Assembly (NCBI GenBank): GCA_937927845.1
Contig: CALFXE010000026.1
Span: 49,242-113,241, forward strand
Origin: an uncultured Paludibacter sp.
Lineage (GTDB): Bacteria > Bacteroidota > Bacteroidia > Bacteroidales > Paludibacteraceae
Reading direction: 5' to 3'
DNA length: 64,000 nucleotides
Below, piece by piece: positions 52,217 through 63,800 of this stretch. Position numbers and translations under genes: made by a program. Within the stretch, counting starts at the first letter, position 1, and every line of letters starts with the position of its first letter. The notes beneath the pieces were generated by a model. It searched no databases. It had not been told where the DNA came from and saw only the letters and a list, made by a program, of their open reading frames with translations.

Positions 52217-52948
52217 TTAAGTTTTTGCCAAACTTTTGAAAATTTCTTCCAAACTCTTATCTTCCTTTTTTAGCTCATTATCAATAATATCTCCTTTCGA
52301 TTTTAAATCAATATCACCAACAATTTCACCTTTATTTATTATCAAAGCTCTACTGCACACAGCTTCAACCTCCTGCATGATATGAGTACTTAACAACACT
52401 GTTTTTTCTTTTCCAATATCCTTAATAAGAGAGCGTATATCATCTAACTGAATAGGATCTAATCCGGTAGTAGGCTCGTCTAATATCAAAACCTGAGGAT
52501 TATGAATAAGAGCCTGAGCCAGTCCAACTCGTTGTTTATAGCCTTTCGAAAGTTGATGAATTTTTTTATTAGCTTCAGTCGGAAGTCCCACACGTTCAAT
52601 GATTTCCTCAACTTTTTGTTGTCTACCGACTTTTATTTTATAACACCGAGCTACAAAATCGAGATACTCACGAACATACATTTCATGGTACAGAGGATTA
52701 TTCTCAGGCAGATAACCAATCATCTTGCTTATCGGCAATCTGTTCTCAGCAACTTCTAAATTACAAATCTGCACAGATCCTGATTTATACGATAAAGCAC
52801 CGGTAAGAATACGCATAGTAGTCGTTTTTCCGGCTCCATTCGGACCAAGAAAACCAACAACTTCACCCGCATCAATATTGAAACTGATGTTATTAAGAAC
52901 GATTTGTTTACCTATTTCTTTATAGAGTTTAGAAACCCTGATTGACAT
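52217..52948 (-). CDS. gldA: ABC ATP-binding protein, GldA type
   Basis: 243 residues. Walker A GPNGAGKTTTM, signature LSKGYKQRVGLAQAL and Walker B VLILDEPTTGLDP are intact. The overall pattern, including MIGYLPENNPLYHEMYVREYL, is that of GldA, the ATPase of the Gld ABC-2 transporter associated with gliding in Bacteroidota; many non-gliding members keep it too. No gldF/gldG permease genes are beside it here. A 61-nt gap separates it from the esterase gene upstream. Confidence 0.75.
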   Translation of the reverse strand: MSIRVSKLYKEIGKQIVLNNISFNIDAGEVVGFLGPNGAGKTTTMRILTGALSYKSGSVQICNLEVAENRLPISKMIGYLPENNPLYHEMYVREYLDFVARCYKIKVGRQQKVEEIIERVGLPTEANKKIHQLSKGYKQRVGLAQALIHNPQVLILDEPTTGLDPIQLDDIRSLIKDIGKEKTVLLSTHIMQEVEAVCSRALIINKGEIVGDIDLKSKGDIIDNELKKEDKSLEEIFKSLAKT

Positions 52949-53009
52949 GAAATTAATTTTTCATGCAAATTTACAAGAAATTACTTTATAAAAAGAATAA
53001 AATAGAACA

Positions 53010-54983
53010 TTATTCTGTTACTCCTCTCCAATCATCAGTTCTAAAAGGAGATGCCGGTAGATTGGCTGCATTATATAAATTGCAAATTGGATTATCTGCC
53101 CAAGCATATCTCACAGCAACAGGAAATCGTACTTCTGGTGCTGATACAACAATCTCACTACCCTGAATTTCTGCTTTAGCCCAGTAAAACTTATGATCAA
53201 CACCTGCTATTGCAAAGCCTTTCAATTCACTACCATCTTTAGCTTGTAGACCACCACATACATGATCAAACGAAATTCTTATAGTATTTTTTTCTATTTT
53301 GTGAGATTTATAAATCGGACCACTATACGGTATTTTCTCGTTATATGTATTAGCTCTTGCATTTAATGCAAGCCTATATCCTACATCTTGTTTGTTTCGA
53401 GGGTGAATATCAAAAGCTTCTCCAACATCAATTATAACAGCCATACCCGTTTTTTCAAGCTGTAGAGTTTTTAATTGAGCTTCTCTAAGTTCAGCCCATG
53501 TAGACTCAACCGGCTCATCTTGTACTTTCATGAAATTAGCTAACTGAACCATATAAAATGGTAAGTCGTGACCAAATTGCTTTCTCCAACTATGAATCAG
53601 TAGAGGCATCAAATCACGATACTGATATGCACGACCCGTATTTGATTCCCCCTGATACCATATGGCACCTTTAATAGCATATTGAATAAAAGGATGAATC
53701 ATAGCATTATAAAGAACAGTTGGTTCATTCATGTTACCATCAATTCTTCTTGGCATCAATCCGACATCGCCTAAAGCGAGAGAGAACTTAGCTTTCCAAT
53801 TGCCCGACAGATTAATTTTACCTTTTGCAGACTCAATATTGAACGATTGGTCACCTCCCCCAAAACCACCGGATCCGCCTGTGTCAAGAACTCTAACTGC
53901 TATTACAGCTTTACCCTTTTTTACAAGTTTAGCCGGAATTTTATAAGATCTGCCACTCATCCAACCTTCAGTTTTCCCAACTAAAGTACCATTAAAATAA
54001 GTAAAATCATCATCGTCAATAGTACCTAAATTAAGCGTGAGTTCCAATCCTTCCCAAGTAGCAGGAATTTCAACTTCTTTTCTAAACCAGAACAAACCAT
54101 TTTTTTGAGACAAGCCTTGATCTTGAACCATGCCCGGTACTTTAAAATCACTCCATGCTTTATCAGAGAAATCCACATCAGCCCAGATTAACTTGCCATT
54201 TTCAACAGCAGCATCTTTTTCATTTAATTTCTGCATCCATTCTTGCACATCCTGCTGATACACTTTTTCTAACTCTTCTTTATCAGAAGGAAGTTGACGA
54301 AGCTTTTTAACGTAATCTCTAAAATAAGGCATCTCTTCAAGAGTTTCTCCATCAACCCAAACTTCGGCAAGCGTACCACCCCAAGAGGAATTAATCAAGC
54401 CTACAGGAACATTTTGAGAGGTATGAATATCTCTCCCGAAGAAATAACCAACAGCGGAAAAAGCACCAACAGTTTCAGGCGAACAAACTAACCAACCTTC
54501 ACCTTCCACTTTACAATCATCAGCAGGTGTAACGCTTGTTTGATTTTTAATCTTTATCATGCGAAGATTAGGATAATTTGCAGCAGCAATTTCTTTTTTC
54601 ATATCTGTTATGTCGTTACTTACACGCCATTCCATATTAGATTGGCCTGAACATACCCACACCTCACCGATAAGAACATTTTCTAATTTAATGGTATTCT
54701 TTTTATCTGTTGAAACTGTAATTGAAAATGGACCTCCGGCTGCCGGAGTTTTAAAATCGACTTTCCAGTTACCCGACACATCAGCTACAATAATTTGCTT
54801 GTTATTATCCCACGAAGACACTACTGTCACTTTCTGACCTGGTTTTGCTTTACCCCAGATTGGAGCATTCGTTTGCTGTTGCAGCACCATGTTATTTGTA
54901 AAAAATGCCGGAAGTTTAAGTTGTCCCATAACATTAGTCATAAAAAACACGAGTAACAGCGAAATAAGAAATTTGTTATTCAT
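53010..54983 (-). CDS. Secreted sialate O-acetylesterase
   Basis: 657-residue exported SGNH-fold esterase removing acetyl groups from sialic or related sugars. Signal peptide at about 1-20. The nucleophile block is VCSGQSNMEWRVS, and other blocks are INSSWGGTLAEVW, IWYQGESNTGRAYQYRDLM and the Asp-His end DIHPRNKQDVG. A GH2-like sandwich is inserted at about 265-395 (FWFRKEVEIPATWEG to IAVRVLDTGGSG). It is 10 nt after the GH43 gene, so the two enzymes probably act on one decorated glycan. Confidence 0.9.
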   Translation of the reverse strand: MNNKFLISLLLVFFMTNVMGQLKLPAFFTNNMVLQQQTNAPIWGKAKPGQKVTVVSSWDNNKQIIVADVSGNWKVDFKTPAAGGPFSITVSTDKKNTIKLENVLIGEVWVCSGQSNMEWRVSNDITDMKKEIAAANYPNLRMIKIKNQTSVTPADDCKVEGEGWLVCSPETVGAFSAVGYFFGRDIHTSQNVPVGLINSSWGGTLAEVWVDGETLEEMPYFRDYVKKLRQLPSDKEELEKVYQQDVQEWMQKLNEKDAAVENGKLIWADVDFSDKAWSDFKVPGMVQDQGLSQKNGLFWFRKEVEIPATWEGLELTLNLGTIDDDDFTYFNGTLVGKTEGWMSGRSYKIPAKLVKKGKAVIAVRVLDTGGSGGFGGGDQSFNIESAKGKINLSGNWKAKFSLALGDVGLMPRRIDGNMNEPTVLYNAMIHPFIQYAIKGAIWYQGESNTGRAYQYRDLMPLLIHSWRKQFGHDLPFYMVQLANFMKVQDEPVESTWAELREAQLKTLQLEKTGMAVIIDVGEAFDIHPRNKQDVGYRLALNARANTYNEKIPYSGPIYKSHKIEKNTIRISFDHVCGGLQAKDGSELKGFAIAGVDHKFYWAKAEIQGSEIVVSAPEVRFPVAVRYAWADNPICNLYNAANLPASPFRTDDWRGVTE

Positions 54984-54993
54984 ATGTTTAAAT

Positions 54994-55989
54994 TTATTTT
55001 TTTAATATATTTTCTTTAACTCCTTTAAATGTGATAGTAACAGGATTAATATACCCATCCTTATCAAACGTCATTTCTTCAATGCAAGTAGCTCTATTGT
55101 TGGCATGGGTCTCCGACAAAGGACGACGATGGTATACAATATAATACTTATCTGATTTAGGCTCATGTATAACTGAATGATGCCCGGCACCGGTTGCAAC
55201 AGAGGCATCTTGTTTAAGAATTTTATCTATTCTTCTGAACGGTCCAAACGGTGAGTCTGCAATTGCATACGCAACACAATAATCCGGACCTCCCCAGCCA
55301 CCTTCCGACCACATAAAATAATACTTACCATCTTTTATAAACATAAAGGGACCTTCTACATAATTTTCAGGAGTTACCTCCTTGTACAATTCCCCATCAT
55401 CGAAAGGAACTATTCCTGTAAAATCATCCTTTAGTTTAACTACATTACAATGTCCCCAACCTCCATAATACATATAATAAGTACCATCTTTATCTTTAAA
55501 TACAAACTGATCAATAGGTTGCGCCCCATTAACAATTTTATCAATTAATGGCTTCCCAAGCAGATCTTTGTAAGGTCCCTCCGGTTTATCGGCAACCCCA
55601 ACACCAATACCACCAATCTGATTGTTATTAAGAATATCATTTCCTGCAAAGAATAGATAATACTTTTTATCCTTTTTAATGATTGCCGGTGCCCACATGG
55701 CATATTTCAACCATTTGACTTCAGAAGTATCAATTATCCTGTGATGTTTTGTCCAGTTAATCAAATCTTTTGAAGAAAACGCATCTAAAAACACCTGTTT
55801 TTCGTACTTATCTGAATAAGTAGGAAAAATCCAATACTTTTTATCGAAAATCACTCCTTCAGGATCAGCATACCAACCTTCGAATATTGGATTACCGGAA
55901 AAATTAATGTTTTTATTCATGTTTTTCTGAAAACAACATGATTGAAATGCAAGTATAAGAACGAGAATATAAAAAGAACCTTTTTTCAT
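54994..55989 (-). CDS. Glycoside hydrolase family 43 lipoprotein
   Basis: 331 residues with a lipoprotein-like N-terminus (Cys18/Cys19). A five-bladed GH43 propeller is recognised from the catalytic-base region GWYADPEGVIFDKKYWIFP, MWAPAIIKKDKKYYLFFAG (pKa-modulating Asp region) and the acid region NYVEGPFMFIKDGKYYFMW. GH43 enzymes mostly cleave arabinose-, xylose- or galactose-containing glycans; the substrate here is undetermined. It heads the transcript with the O-acetylesterase, behind a 284-nt AT-rich gap (55990-56273) in which I see no clear gene or promoter. Confidence 0.87.
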   Translation of the reverse strand: MKKGSFYILVLILAFQSCCFQKNMNKNINFSGNPIFEGWYADPEGVIFDKKYWIFPTYSDKYEKQVFLDAFSSKDLINWTKHHRIIDTSEVKWLKYAMWAPAIIKKDKKYYLFFAGNDILNNNQIGGIGVGVADKPEGPYKDLLGKPLIDKIVNGAQPIDQFVFKDKDGTYYMYYGGWGHCNVVKLKDDFTGIVPFDDGELYKEVTPENYVEGPFMFIKDGKYYFMWSEGGWGGPDYCVAYAIADSPFGPFRRIDKILKQDASVATGAGHHSVIHEPKSDKYYIVYHRRPLSETHANNRATCIEEMTFDKDGYINPVTITFKGVKENILKK

Positions 55990-56273
55990 TTTATTTTGAT
56001 TTATAATTGAGTATTAATATGCTTTCGTAAATTTATTTTTAGTTAATACAAAAAGTAGAACTTCTTATACTATAATAAATTAAAGAGCCAAAAATACAAC
56101 AAAAAAACCATTCTTACATAACTCAAACTGATTTACATAAACGAAAAGAAAAAAAGTAGTTTTAATATCCTACTAAAACAACACTCAAAAACCGAAAAAA
56201 GAGTTATTTCTATTGATTAATAATAGTAAATTTCGCTTCATTTTAATACAGCTTATGTAAACCACTAATTGTA

Positions 56274-57494
56274 CTAACATGTTTGATGTTTATTGTAAAG
56301 TTTTCGCATAAAAATGTTATGTACCGATCTTATTATCATGCATAGCACAATTGGTAAATACGCTATGTCTATATATTGAATTGAGAATATGAAAACAGCC
56401 AAAAGGGAAATCAATAAAGTTAAATTTAAAATATGATAAGCGAATAAATATTTAGCAGGTTTATTCTTCCACATAATAAAGACAAGGATTAAATGAAATG
56501 GATGTATCCACAGCAACTTCCAATCAGGCAAAAAATACCAATTGGAATACATTAGTTTGAATAAAAAGAACAGTAACCCTACAATTCCCATAAATCCGAA
56601 TAATACATAATCAATGGATTTATAGTATTTTTTTCGTAAAAGTTCTATTATCATAAACACTCCAAACAAAGCAAGCAAGCAAAGGCTGAGAAGTAAAGGT
56701 GTAAACCTAAAAGATGTATTTTCATCAAGTTCGTTTCTTTCAAATAACACCACAGACTCTTTAAATAGAGCTTTCGTATCTTCAGAAGCGTATTCGATAT
56801 AACTGTCCATCCATATATCCTCCAATTCCTGAGGAGTAAATAAACCATAAAAAGAATGTGCAGTTTTATCAATCTTAGCTCCTGTAATAAAATCAATAGT
56901 AAACTTAAGCCAAGGATTATCCTCTGTATATCTATGTATAGTTGAGCGGTATGAGTTAAATGTCAAGTTCTTTGAATAAATTAGAGTTTCGTTAAACACC
57001 CGACCAATCAAATCTCTCGGATAGGTCGTACAGTTCTCATTAAAAAAATCAAAATAATACAATCTTCCAGCACCCTTAGCATGCTCAATTAAAAACTTCC
57101 ACATAGTTTCTTTCTCTTCCGAAGAAAGATTAAGAACATGCTCATGAATAGTTCTATTTTCACTTTTAGTATTTGAATAATACTCTTCGAAAGGGATCAC
57201 CCACAATTCACATTCAAGCTTTATCTGAAACATGCCATGCAAAACACTTAAAAGAGGAAGATTACTATCAAAAACTCCATAATTAAAAATATAGTCTATA
57301 CCTAATTCTGCATCATTGACACGAATCGCCATATGACCGAAAGTAGATACGAGCTGTTTGGCGTAAGGTGAGGCTGTAACTATAGATATTGTAGCATCCT
57401 TGCTCAAACTTTTTGTTTGAGCAAAGATACTATTAGTTGTACAGCACCAAACTGCTACAAAGATTATCAGAATATATATTATTCGTTTCTTCAC
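56274..57494 (-). CDS. DUF4105 membrane protein, possible lipoprotein N-acyltransferase (Lnb-like)
   Basis: 406 residues: signal peptide at about 1-25, periplasmic DUF4105 domain at about 35-200, and about five membrane segments at 265-390. Candidate catalytic residues are the His in STFGHMAIRV and the Cys in NENCTTYPRDLIG, a His-Cys arrangement like NlpC/P60-type folds. A DUF4105 protein of this topology has, as I recall, been reported as the Bacteroides lipoprotein N-acyltransferase Lnb; assignment here rests on family resemblance only. It follows the GH2 gene by 22 nt. Confidence 0.72.
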   Translation of the reverse strand: MKKRIIYILIIFVAVWCCTTNSIFAQTKSLSKDATISIVTASPYAKQLVSTFGHMAIRVNDAELGIDYIFNYGVFDSNLPLLSVLHGMFQIKLECELWVIPFEEYYSNTKSENRTIHEHVLNLSSEEKETMWKFLIEHAKGAGRLYYFDFFNENCTTYPRDLIGRVFNETLIYSKNLTFNSYRSTIHRYTEDNPWLKFTIDFITGAKIDKTAHSFYGLFTPQELEDIWMDSYIEYASEDTKALFKESVVLFERNELDENTSFRFTPLLLSLCLLALFGVFMIIELLRKKYYKSIDYVLFGFMGIVGLLFFLFKLMYSNWYFLPDWKLLWIHPFHLILVFIMWKNKPAKYLFAYHILNLTLLISLLAVFIFSIQYIDIAYLPIVLCMIIRSVHNIFMRKLYNKHQTC

Positions 57495-57516
57495 TACTTT
57501 AAAAAACTAACCAATT

Positions 57517-60500
57517 TTATTCTTTTAAAAATTTACTTGTAAAATTTCTATTAGCGACTGTGGCATGTAAAACATACATACCTGAAGGGAAATCAGATAT
57601 ATTAATAATAGACTCCATCTGTCCTTTATAACATAATTTTCCAAACATATCATAAATATCTATCGCTTGAATAGAATTTTGATTTACATCTATATGAATT
57701 ATATCTGTTGCAGGATTAGGATAAACTTTAAGGGCATTTTTTAATATGGTCCCATCTGTGATTTCTTTGACAGAACTCGGTGTAGAATCATATTTACCAT
57801 ACTGTCTTAAATCAACCTCAAAAGCATCACTACCTACTAAATGTTCATCAAATTCTATTTCAATGTCCTTACTCTCATTAGGCATCAAGGTGAAATAGTT
57901 ATCATTCATATAAATGGGTAATATCCTTTTTTCTGTTATAGAATTGACAACTTTCAATCTATTACCAAAAGCAACCGTATTGGAATTGTTTTTAACTACA
58001 CATGAAATTTTATATTTCCCATTCACTTTAGTTACATTCTGAGTAACAGACACATTAGCTAATGGTAATGAATTTAAAGCCTTATAATCATAATTCTTCA
58101 TGTTTCTCCAATAAAAATTATCAGAAATTAATTTTCCATTACTATCGGTCAACTCAAGACGAATAAAATTCACATCCGTTAAAACAACATCATTTCCTCC
58201 CGATCCATTACCTACTGTTGGAGCAAACACTTCAAATTCATAGAAAGAATAACCCCACATAGTTGCTTTTTCGACTCCCTGCATTTTTACGTATCTTGCT
58301 GTTACTGGATCAAATACTATAGTTTCATTTCCACCCTTTCCGTCATTCTGCTCATAAACGGTAGTCCAATCCGAAGCATTATCTGAAACTTGAATTAGGT
58401 ATCTTCTCCCATGTGCACCTTCCCATACAATATTAACATTATTTATTGCTGTTGCTTCCTCTAAGTCAACATAAAACCAAGCATCGTCATGATATCCGCT
58501 ACCCCATCTGGTAGAAGTATTACCGTCAACAGCCCTTGAGGGTACACCTTCACCATCACTATTATTTGTTGATGCGTAAGCAGGTTTGTTTAAAGCAAGA
58601 TTCAAATCCGAATAATCAGCCAAAATAAAACATTCAGTTGCCGTATTTGAATTGGAGTTTAGAGTTTTTACTTTTGAAAGTGGTTCATACACCTCACCAT
58701 TCAAGTTATATACGGTTGCTTTAGCAGTTAAATTTGTATAGTTATTCAGGGTTGTATTAATCACCTTCACTGAATTAGAAGCATAATTCCACTGAATATG
58801 AAGAGGTTCACAAGCTTTTTTTGCTCCCCAATAAGCACCAGTTGCATCAAAATAATAATCATAAGTTTGCCATACAAAAGATGGATAGGCAGACTGGCTC
58901 ATCCAGATTAATACACCGGTAGCATTATCCCATATATTGTCATTCCAGCCTTCGTAAATAGCTTTCATTACCTCTAAATTCAGGTATTGTGATTTCTCAC
59001 AAAACTCATCAATTTCATTAGAAGCTCCATAATTACCATTTACTGTATTAAAATAATTGTCTGTACCCGCTGTTTGAGCTTGGTTACCAAAATAATGTTT
59101 ATTCCACATATCGTTTCTGGGAGGCCACCAACTACTTTCCGGCATAAATTCTTGAAAACTTTCGAAAGTAGTAAAAGTAGCTGTACCTATTTCAGTTCGA
59201 AGTGCCCAAGTGCCAGCTCCTCCCCAGTCACCTCCCCCTGAGCTGTTTGGTCCTGTAAAATAAGTTCTTGGATGTTGATTAGTCCACCACCCACTGCCAG
59301 ACAATCCACCACCAGAATTAGATGATGACTGATACTTCCGATCATTTCCATCATAATCCCTGACAGCGTTTTTCAGTGCTAAATCTAAACCTTGACCAGC
59401 ATCACCACCCGGAATACCTTCATTAGCTCCGCACCAAACAGCAATACTCGGATGATTTCTCAATCTTTTTATTTTATCAATAGCATTATTCATAAACACG
59501 CTATGATCGGGTGCAAACAAATGCCCATGGAACCAGAAATCATCCCAAACCATAATACCATATTTATCGCAATATTGATAAAACTCATCATCAGTAACAC
59601 AACCTGTCCATAACCTGATCATATTGAAATTCATATCGACATGCAATTTAATACGTGTGTCATAATCTTCACCGCGACTTCTCTGCAAATACTCCGTCAT
59701 ACCCCAGTTACCGCCACGCATTAAAACTTTCGAATCATTAACATATAATGTAAACGCTCCATTTTCCTGCCTGTAATCGTATTTTCTAATGCCAAAAGTA
59801 ACAGTTTGAAAATCCGACACTTCATCATTTATCAGAAACTCCAGATTACACGTATATAAATTTGGATTTCCATAACCATTAGGCCACCATAAAGCTGGGT
59901 TGGTAATTATGAGCTGACTAAATTCAGTTTTATCAACTTTTACGGTCTGAACACTTGCAGCATCTATGGTTATATTTTTCTGAAACTGAACGTTGCCAGG
60001 CATAATAACACCCTTTAGCACTCCATTAATCCGATCTGATCCGGTGTTTTTAATCGTTGTTTCGACACTTAATTCAGCTAAATTTTTATTTAGTAAAGCA
60101 GACCGTACCCAGGTGTCTTCAAAAGCGACCGAACTTGTTGTGGATAAATACACATCGTTTGTAAGACCGCAGTTTAACCCCGGAACATAAGGCATCCAGT
60201 CCCAACTGGCACTTGCCATAAAAGTAGGCATTGCAAAATTAGCCCAGCTGTCCAACGCCCAACTTGGCTCTCTTTTCCTTCTGACATCCGGAACATCAGT
60301 TTTGACTAAAATCACATTTGTTCCGCTGTTTATAATGTCAGTAACATCAAACTTAGATCGGAGCATAAAACCTTTGGTAAATCCTAATTGATGTCCATTC
60401 AGATAGAAATACCCTTCTTTGTTTACCCCTTTAAAATGTAGCCAAATTTTACCTTTATTGTAATTTTCAGAAAATTCAAATTCGGCTCTATACCAAAACT

Positions 60501-60792
60501 GTTTATTGTATTTGGTTTCATCTACTCTATAAATATTATCACCATAGTTAGGATCTGCTTCATAACCTGCATTTACAAAATCAACAAAGTAAGTACCCGG
60601 GACCGTAGCAGGTACCCATCCTGATGCATCATAAGTTAATCTTGATAAACTGGTTTCCGTACCTTGAACTTGATCTACGGCTTGAACTCGCCAGTCTATA
60701 TTATCTGCTGAGTTCAAAGAATGAATTTCTTGAGAGTAGATTACAGTAACTGACAGCAATAAAACCATCAAACTTAAAAATATTCTTTTCAT
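57517..60792 (-). CDS. Secreted GH2 exo-glycosidase with nested F5/8 (CBM32-like) domain and T9SS tail
   Basis: 1091 residues. Signal peptide at about 1-20, GH2 sugar-binding sandwich at about 35-215, immunoglobulin-like domain at about 220-335, and TIM barrel at about 340-650. Acid/base Glu458 lies in WCGANEG and the nucleophile is probably Glu534 in LRTEIGTATF. The pattern is nearest to exo-beta-glucosaminidases/mannosidases. An F5/8 type C domain (about 732-858) is inserted inside the C-terminal sandwich, which resumes at VVLTDVNFIRLEL. Residues about 1015-1091 form a T9SS sorting tail. It is 34 nt after the DUF5005 gene. Confidence 0.88.
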   Translation of the reverse strand: MKRIFLSLMVLLLSVTVIYSQEIHSLNSADNIDWRVQAVDQVQGTETSLSRLTYDASGWVPATVPGTYFVDFVNAGYEADPNYGDNIYRVDETKYNKQFWYRAEFEFSENYNKGKIWLHFKGVNKEGYFYLNGHQLGFTKGFMLRSKFDVTDIINSGTNVILVKTDVPDVRRKREPSWALDSWANFAMPTFMASASWDWMPYVPGLNCGLTNDVYLSTTSSVAFEDTWVRSALLNKNLAELSVETTIKNTGSDRINGVLKGVIMPGNVQFQKNITIDAASVQTVKVDKTEFSQLIITNPALWWPNGYGNPNLYTCNLEFLINDEVSDFQTVTFGIRKYDYRQENGAFTLYVNDSKVLMRGGNWGMTEYLQRSRGEDYDTRIKLHVDMNFNMIRLWTGCVTDDEFYQYCDKYGIMVWDDFWFHGHLFAPDHSVFMNNAIDKIKRLRNHPSIAVWCGANEGIPGGDAGQGLDLALKNAVRDYDGNDRKYQSSSNSGGGLSGSGWWTNQHPRTYFTGPNSSGGGDWGGAGTWALRTEIGTATFTTFESFQEFMPESSWWPPRNDMWNKHYFGNQAQTAGTDNYFNTVNGNYGASNEIDEFCEKSQYLNLEVMKAIYEGWNDNIWDNATGVLIWMSQSAYPSFVWQTYDYYFDATGAYWGAKKACEPLHIQWNYASNSVKVINTTLNNYTNLTAKATVYNLNGEVYEPLSKVKTLNSNSNTATECFILADYSDLNLALNKPAYASTNNSDGEGVPSRAVDGNTSTRWGSGYHDDAWFYVDLEEATAINNVNIVWEGAHGRRYLIQVSDNASDWTTVYEQNDGKGGNETIVFDPVTARYVKMQGVEKATMWGYSFYEFEVFAPTVGNGSGGNDVVLTDVNFIRLELTDSNGKLISDNFYWRNMKNYDYKALNSLPLANVSVTQNVTKVNGKYKISCVVKNNSNTVAFGNRLKVVNSITEKRILPIYMNDNYFTLMPNESKDIEIEFDEHLVGSDAFEVDLRQYGKYDSTPSSVKEITDGTILKNALKVYPNPATDIIHIDVNQNSIQAIDIYDMFGKLCYKGQMESIINISDFPSGMYVLHATVANRNFTSKFLKE

Positions 60793-60826
60793 TTTTATAA
60801 TAATAGATATTAAAGTATTCAGATAA

Positions 60827-63800
60827 TCAATTCTTAACTAACTTATATGTATAAGAGTCGTTAACGGTGAAAACTTTCACTATATAAACTCCATTATTCC
60901 ATTCAGCCACAGATAAAGAGGTTTGCATTTCATTAACTTGATAATCAGCAATGATACTACCACCTATATCACTGACTACAACACGCTGTATATTATCTAC
61001 AGTTTTTGACTCTAACTTAATCCAAGTGTTTGCGGGGTTGGGATATAAACTAATATACTTTTCAGCATAATTCATTTGTACAGACGACTCAATATCATCA
61101 GGATTTCTTAAAACCCAATAGCCTCCATGTTGACCGATATCTTCATTCTGCCAAACTTTGATATTCTGATCTTTCACACCATCTAAAATTTCCAACATCA
61201 TATCACTTCTTTTGTTAATTATCTTAACAATCTCATTGCTCACCTCTTGCACAATAAACATCTGATTATCAAAATATTCATTCTGTTGTTTATTTGTATT
61301 AGCAAACAGTTTCAGTTCTGCTAACTGCAACATATTTCCAACAGCACATGTCATATCAATCTGATAATATAGATAGTCTTTATCATTATTTTCAATTACA
61401 AAAGTTTTCTCTTCGAAACGCCTTGCGAAAGATATATCTGACCGAGTATCAATAACTTCCCAGTTATTTCCATCAGTTGAGCCCGATAAAATCCATTCTT
61501 TTGGATCTCGACCTGCAGCATCATTTGCAGAAGTTATGCTATATTTAGACAAATTGCTAGTAAGATTAGCCTTAAATCTTACCCATGCACGATTGTGGAA
61601 AGTCAAAAATTTTGTATTAACATTATTATCTATCAAATTATGCACTCTTTCATTATCCGGAGAATCTGAATATTGAGCCGTCACTTCTCCACCATCAGTC
61701 ATTATATTATATTCGAATCCATCCCATAGTTCAACTAAAGCACTGCTTTTTTTACTCATTCCAACAACACTTACTTCTTTTCCTGCTCCAACATTTCTGA
61801 TGGCATAGTAATCATCGCCAATATGTGTAAATTGAAATTTTTGTGTATCATCTCCCAAATATGCCTTTTGTACTAAAAGTGCATTATTTGCTTTACTATT
61901 ATTCTCAACGCCTACATATAATTTACTCTGATTATTTTGTATAGCGTAAATACCATCTTCTATTCTAAAAGCTTTCCTTTTAACTTTTAGTGATTTGATA
62001 TTATCTTTAAAGGAAACTTCATTTAAATTTACTTTCTCGCCTTCTAATACGGCTTTCTCACCTCCAAAATTATCTTGAGAATATAATTCAACTACATAGT
62101 TTACATGAATTTTCAAAGATGTTAATGAATTAATATTGAAACCCAATTCACTCATAACAGTAGAGGTATATTCACCGGCATTTAATCCGATTGCACTGCC
62201 GGAATAATTGATATTAGTATACAACTCAGCTTTTCCTGTTACACAGGGAGTTTTACCAGTTGTACCGCCAACACAATTACCACAAGTATCATAAAAAGCA
62301 GTACCATTCTCAACTCCTGCACAATCTTTCATATTAGTTGTATAAGGAGATAAAGCTAAAAGGTCTACTTGTACATAACGTTGGCGATACCAGTATTTAT
62401 CTGCATATAATTTATGTTCGCAATCTTGGCAAAAGAATAAGCAGCCGTGATAATTTGCCGACATGGAAATTGAATATTTCCCATTAGGAAGTTGTCCATG
62501 AAAGTTAGGCATATAATACCAGTAGTTTGCACTTCTATCACCTATTGCAACAAGTTTTTCATGTCCCCATGGACCTTCAGGAGATGGCGCAAACAGAACA
62601 TACACTTCAGGACTCATTACCGGCATTGCCAATTGCACATAATTACCTTCATCTAATTTAATGACATCATCGGCTCCACGTTGGGACACCTCATGTTTTT
62701 TGTCTGTTGTCGACCATGAATTTCCATCCCAGAATCTCCAAGTTCCTTTTTTACCATTCAAATCACCTAAATCACAGCGAGCTACCATCATGGTGCGTGT
62801 CCATCCTGAACCTCCATTTGCATATAAATACACTTTATCATTTTCGACAAAGAATTTTTCATAACGGCGACAGAAAGGCTCTTGCTCTTCAATTCCAACA
62901 AATTCGAGTTCAGGATAGGTAAATTTCCCTAAATAAGAACGATCATTGCCATACACTTCGATTAAATATACTTTAACCATATCGTCCTCAATAAGAGCAT
63001 CGCCTACCCAAAAACAGTTTGCTACACCTCCGTCAGAATTTCTTACAACATCCGACTCCGGTATTCTGAAATAAGTCCATTGTCCACCTTGATTGGTTAC
63101 TGGTAAACTATTTAACGAACCATCATGATTTTCAATTACAACAGCATTGCGAACAAATGTTCCTCCCGGGAAAACATTATTACCCGGTATATTGTTTCCA
63201 TAAAAAGAGTCATTAAAAAACCACATTCTACGTCCATCAGGTAAATCAAATGACACATCATTATCACCTGCAATCCAACTTTGATTATCTTTATTAGGAA
63301 TCTGATTATAATTCCATAAATAAGTATTGAAAACATCGTGATGCATATCATTGGATTGATCAACCAACACTAATCCGTCAATATGATATGTACAACCCGG
63401 AACTGTTCTTTTCCAACAATCATTAGTATCATCAGACTTTTCTATAGATGTCATACTGTTAAAATAGAAGGTTATATTGATTGTTTTATTTTTGTAAGAA
63501 GGATTAATTTTAAATGGATAATGGTATGCAACCATCTGACCACGAGCCTCTTTATTTCCCACTCGCATATCAAACCAAATCCCTTTTTGCACAGCACCTT
63601 CAATCTCCACGTATAGTTTTGCCTCCTCGGGTCCATGAGCCCAAAACTGCAACAAATACAATGAATCGTTAGCAAGCGTAGCCTGTGTTCTGGCATAAAC
63701 ATTATTAGCGCGATCTAACTTATCCACATCTACTTTAAGGCAGTAAGAGCCATCATCAAAAATCTTTTTATTGTTTGACAAAGAGAATTCAGCCTCTGAT

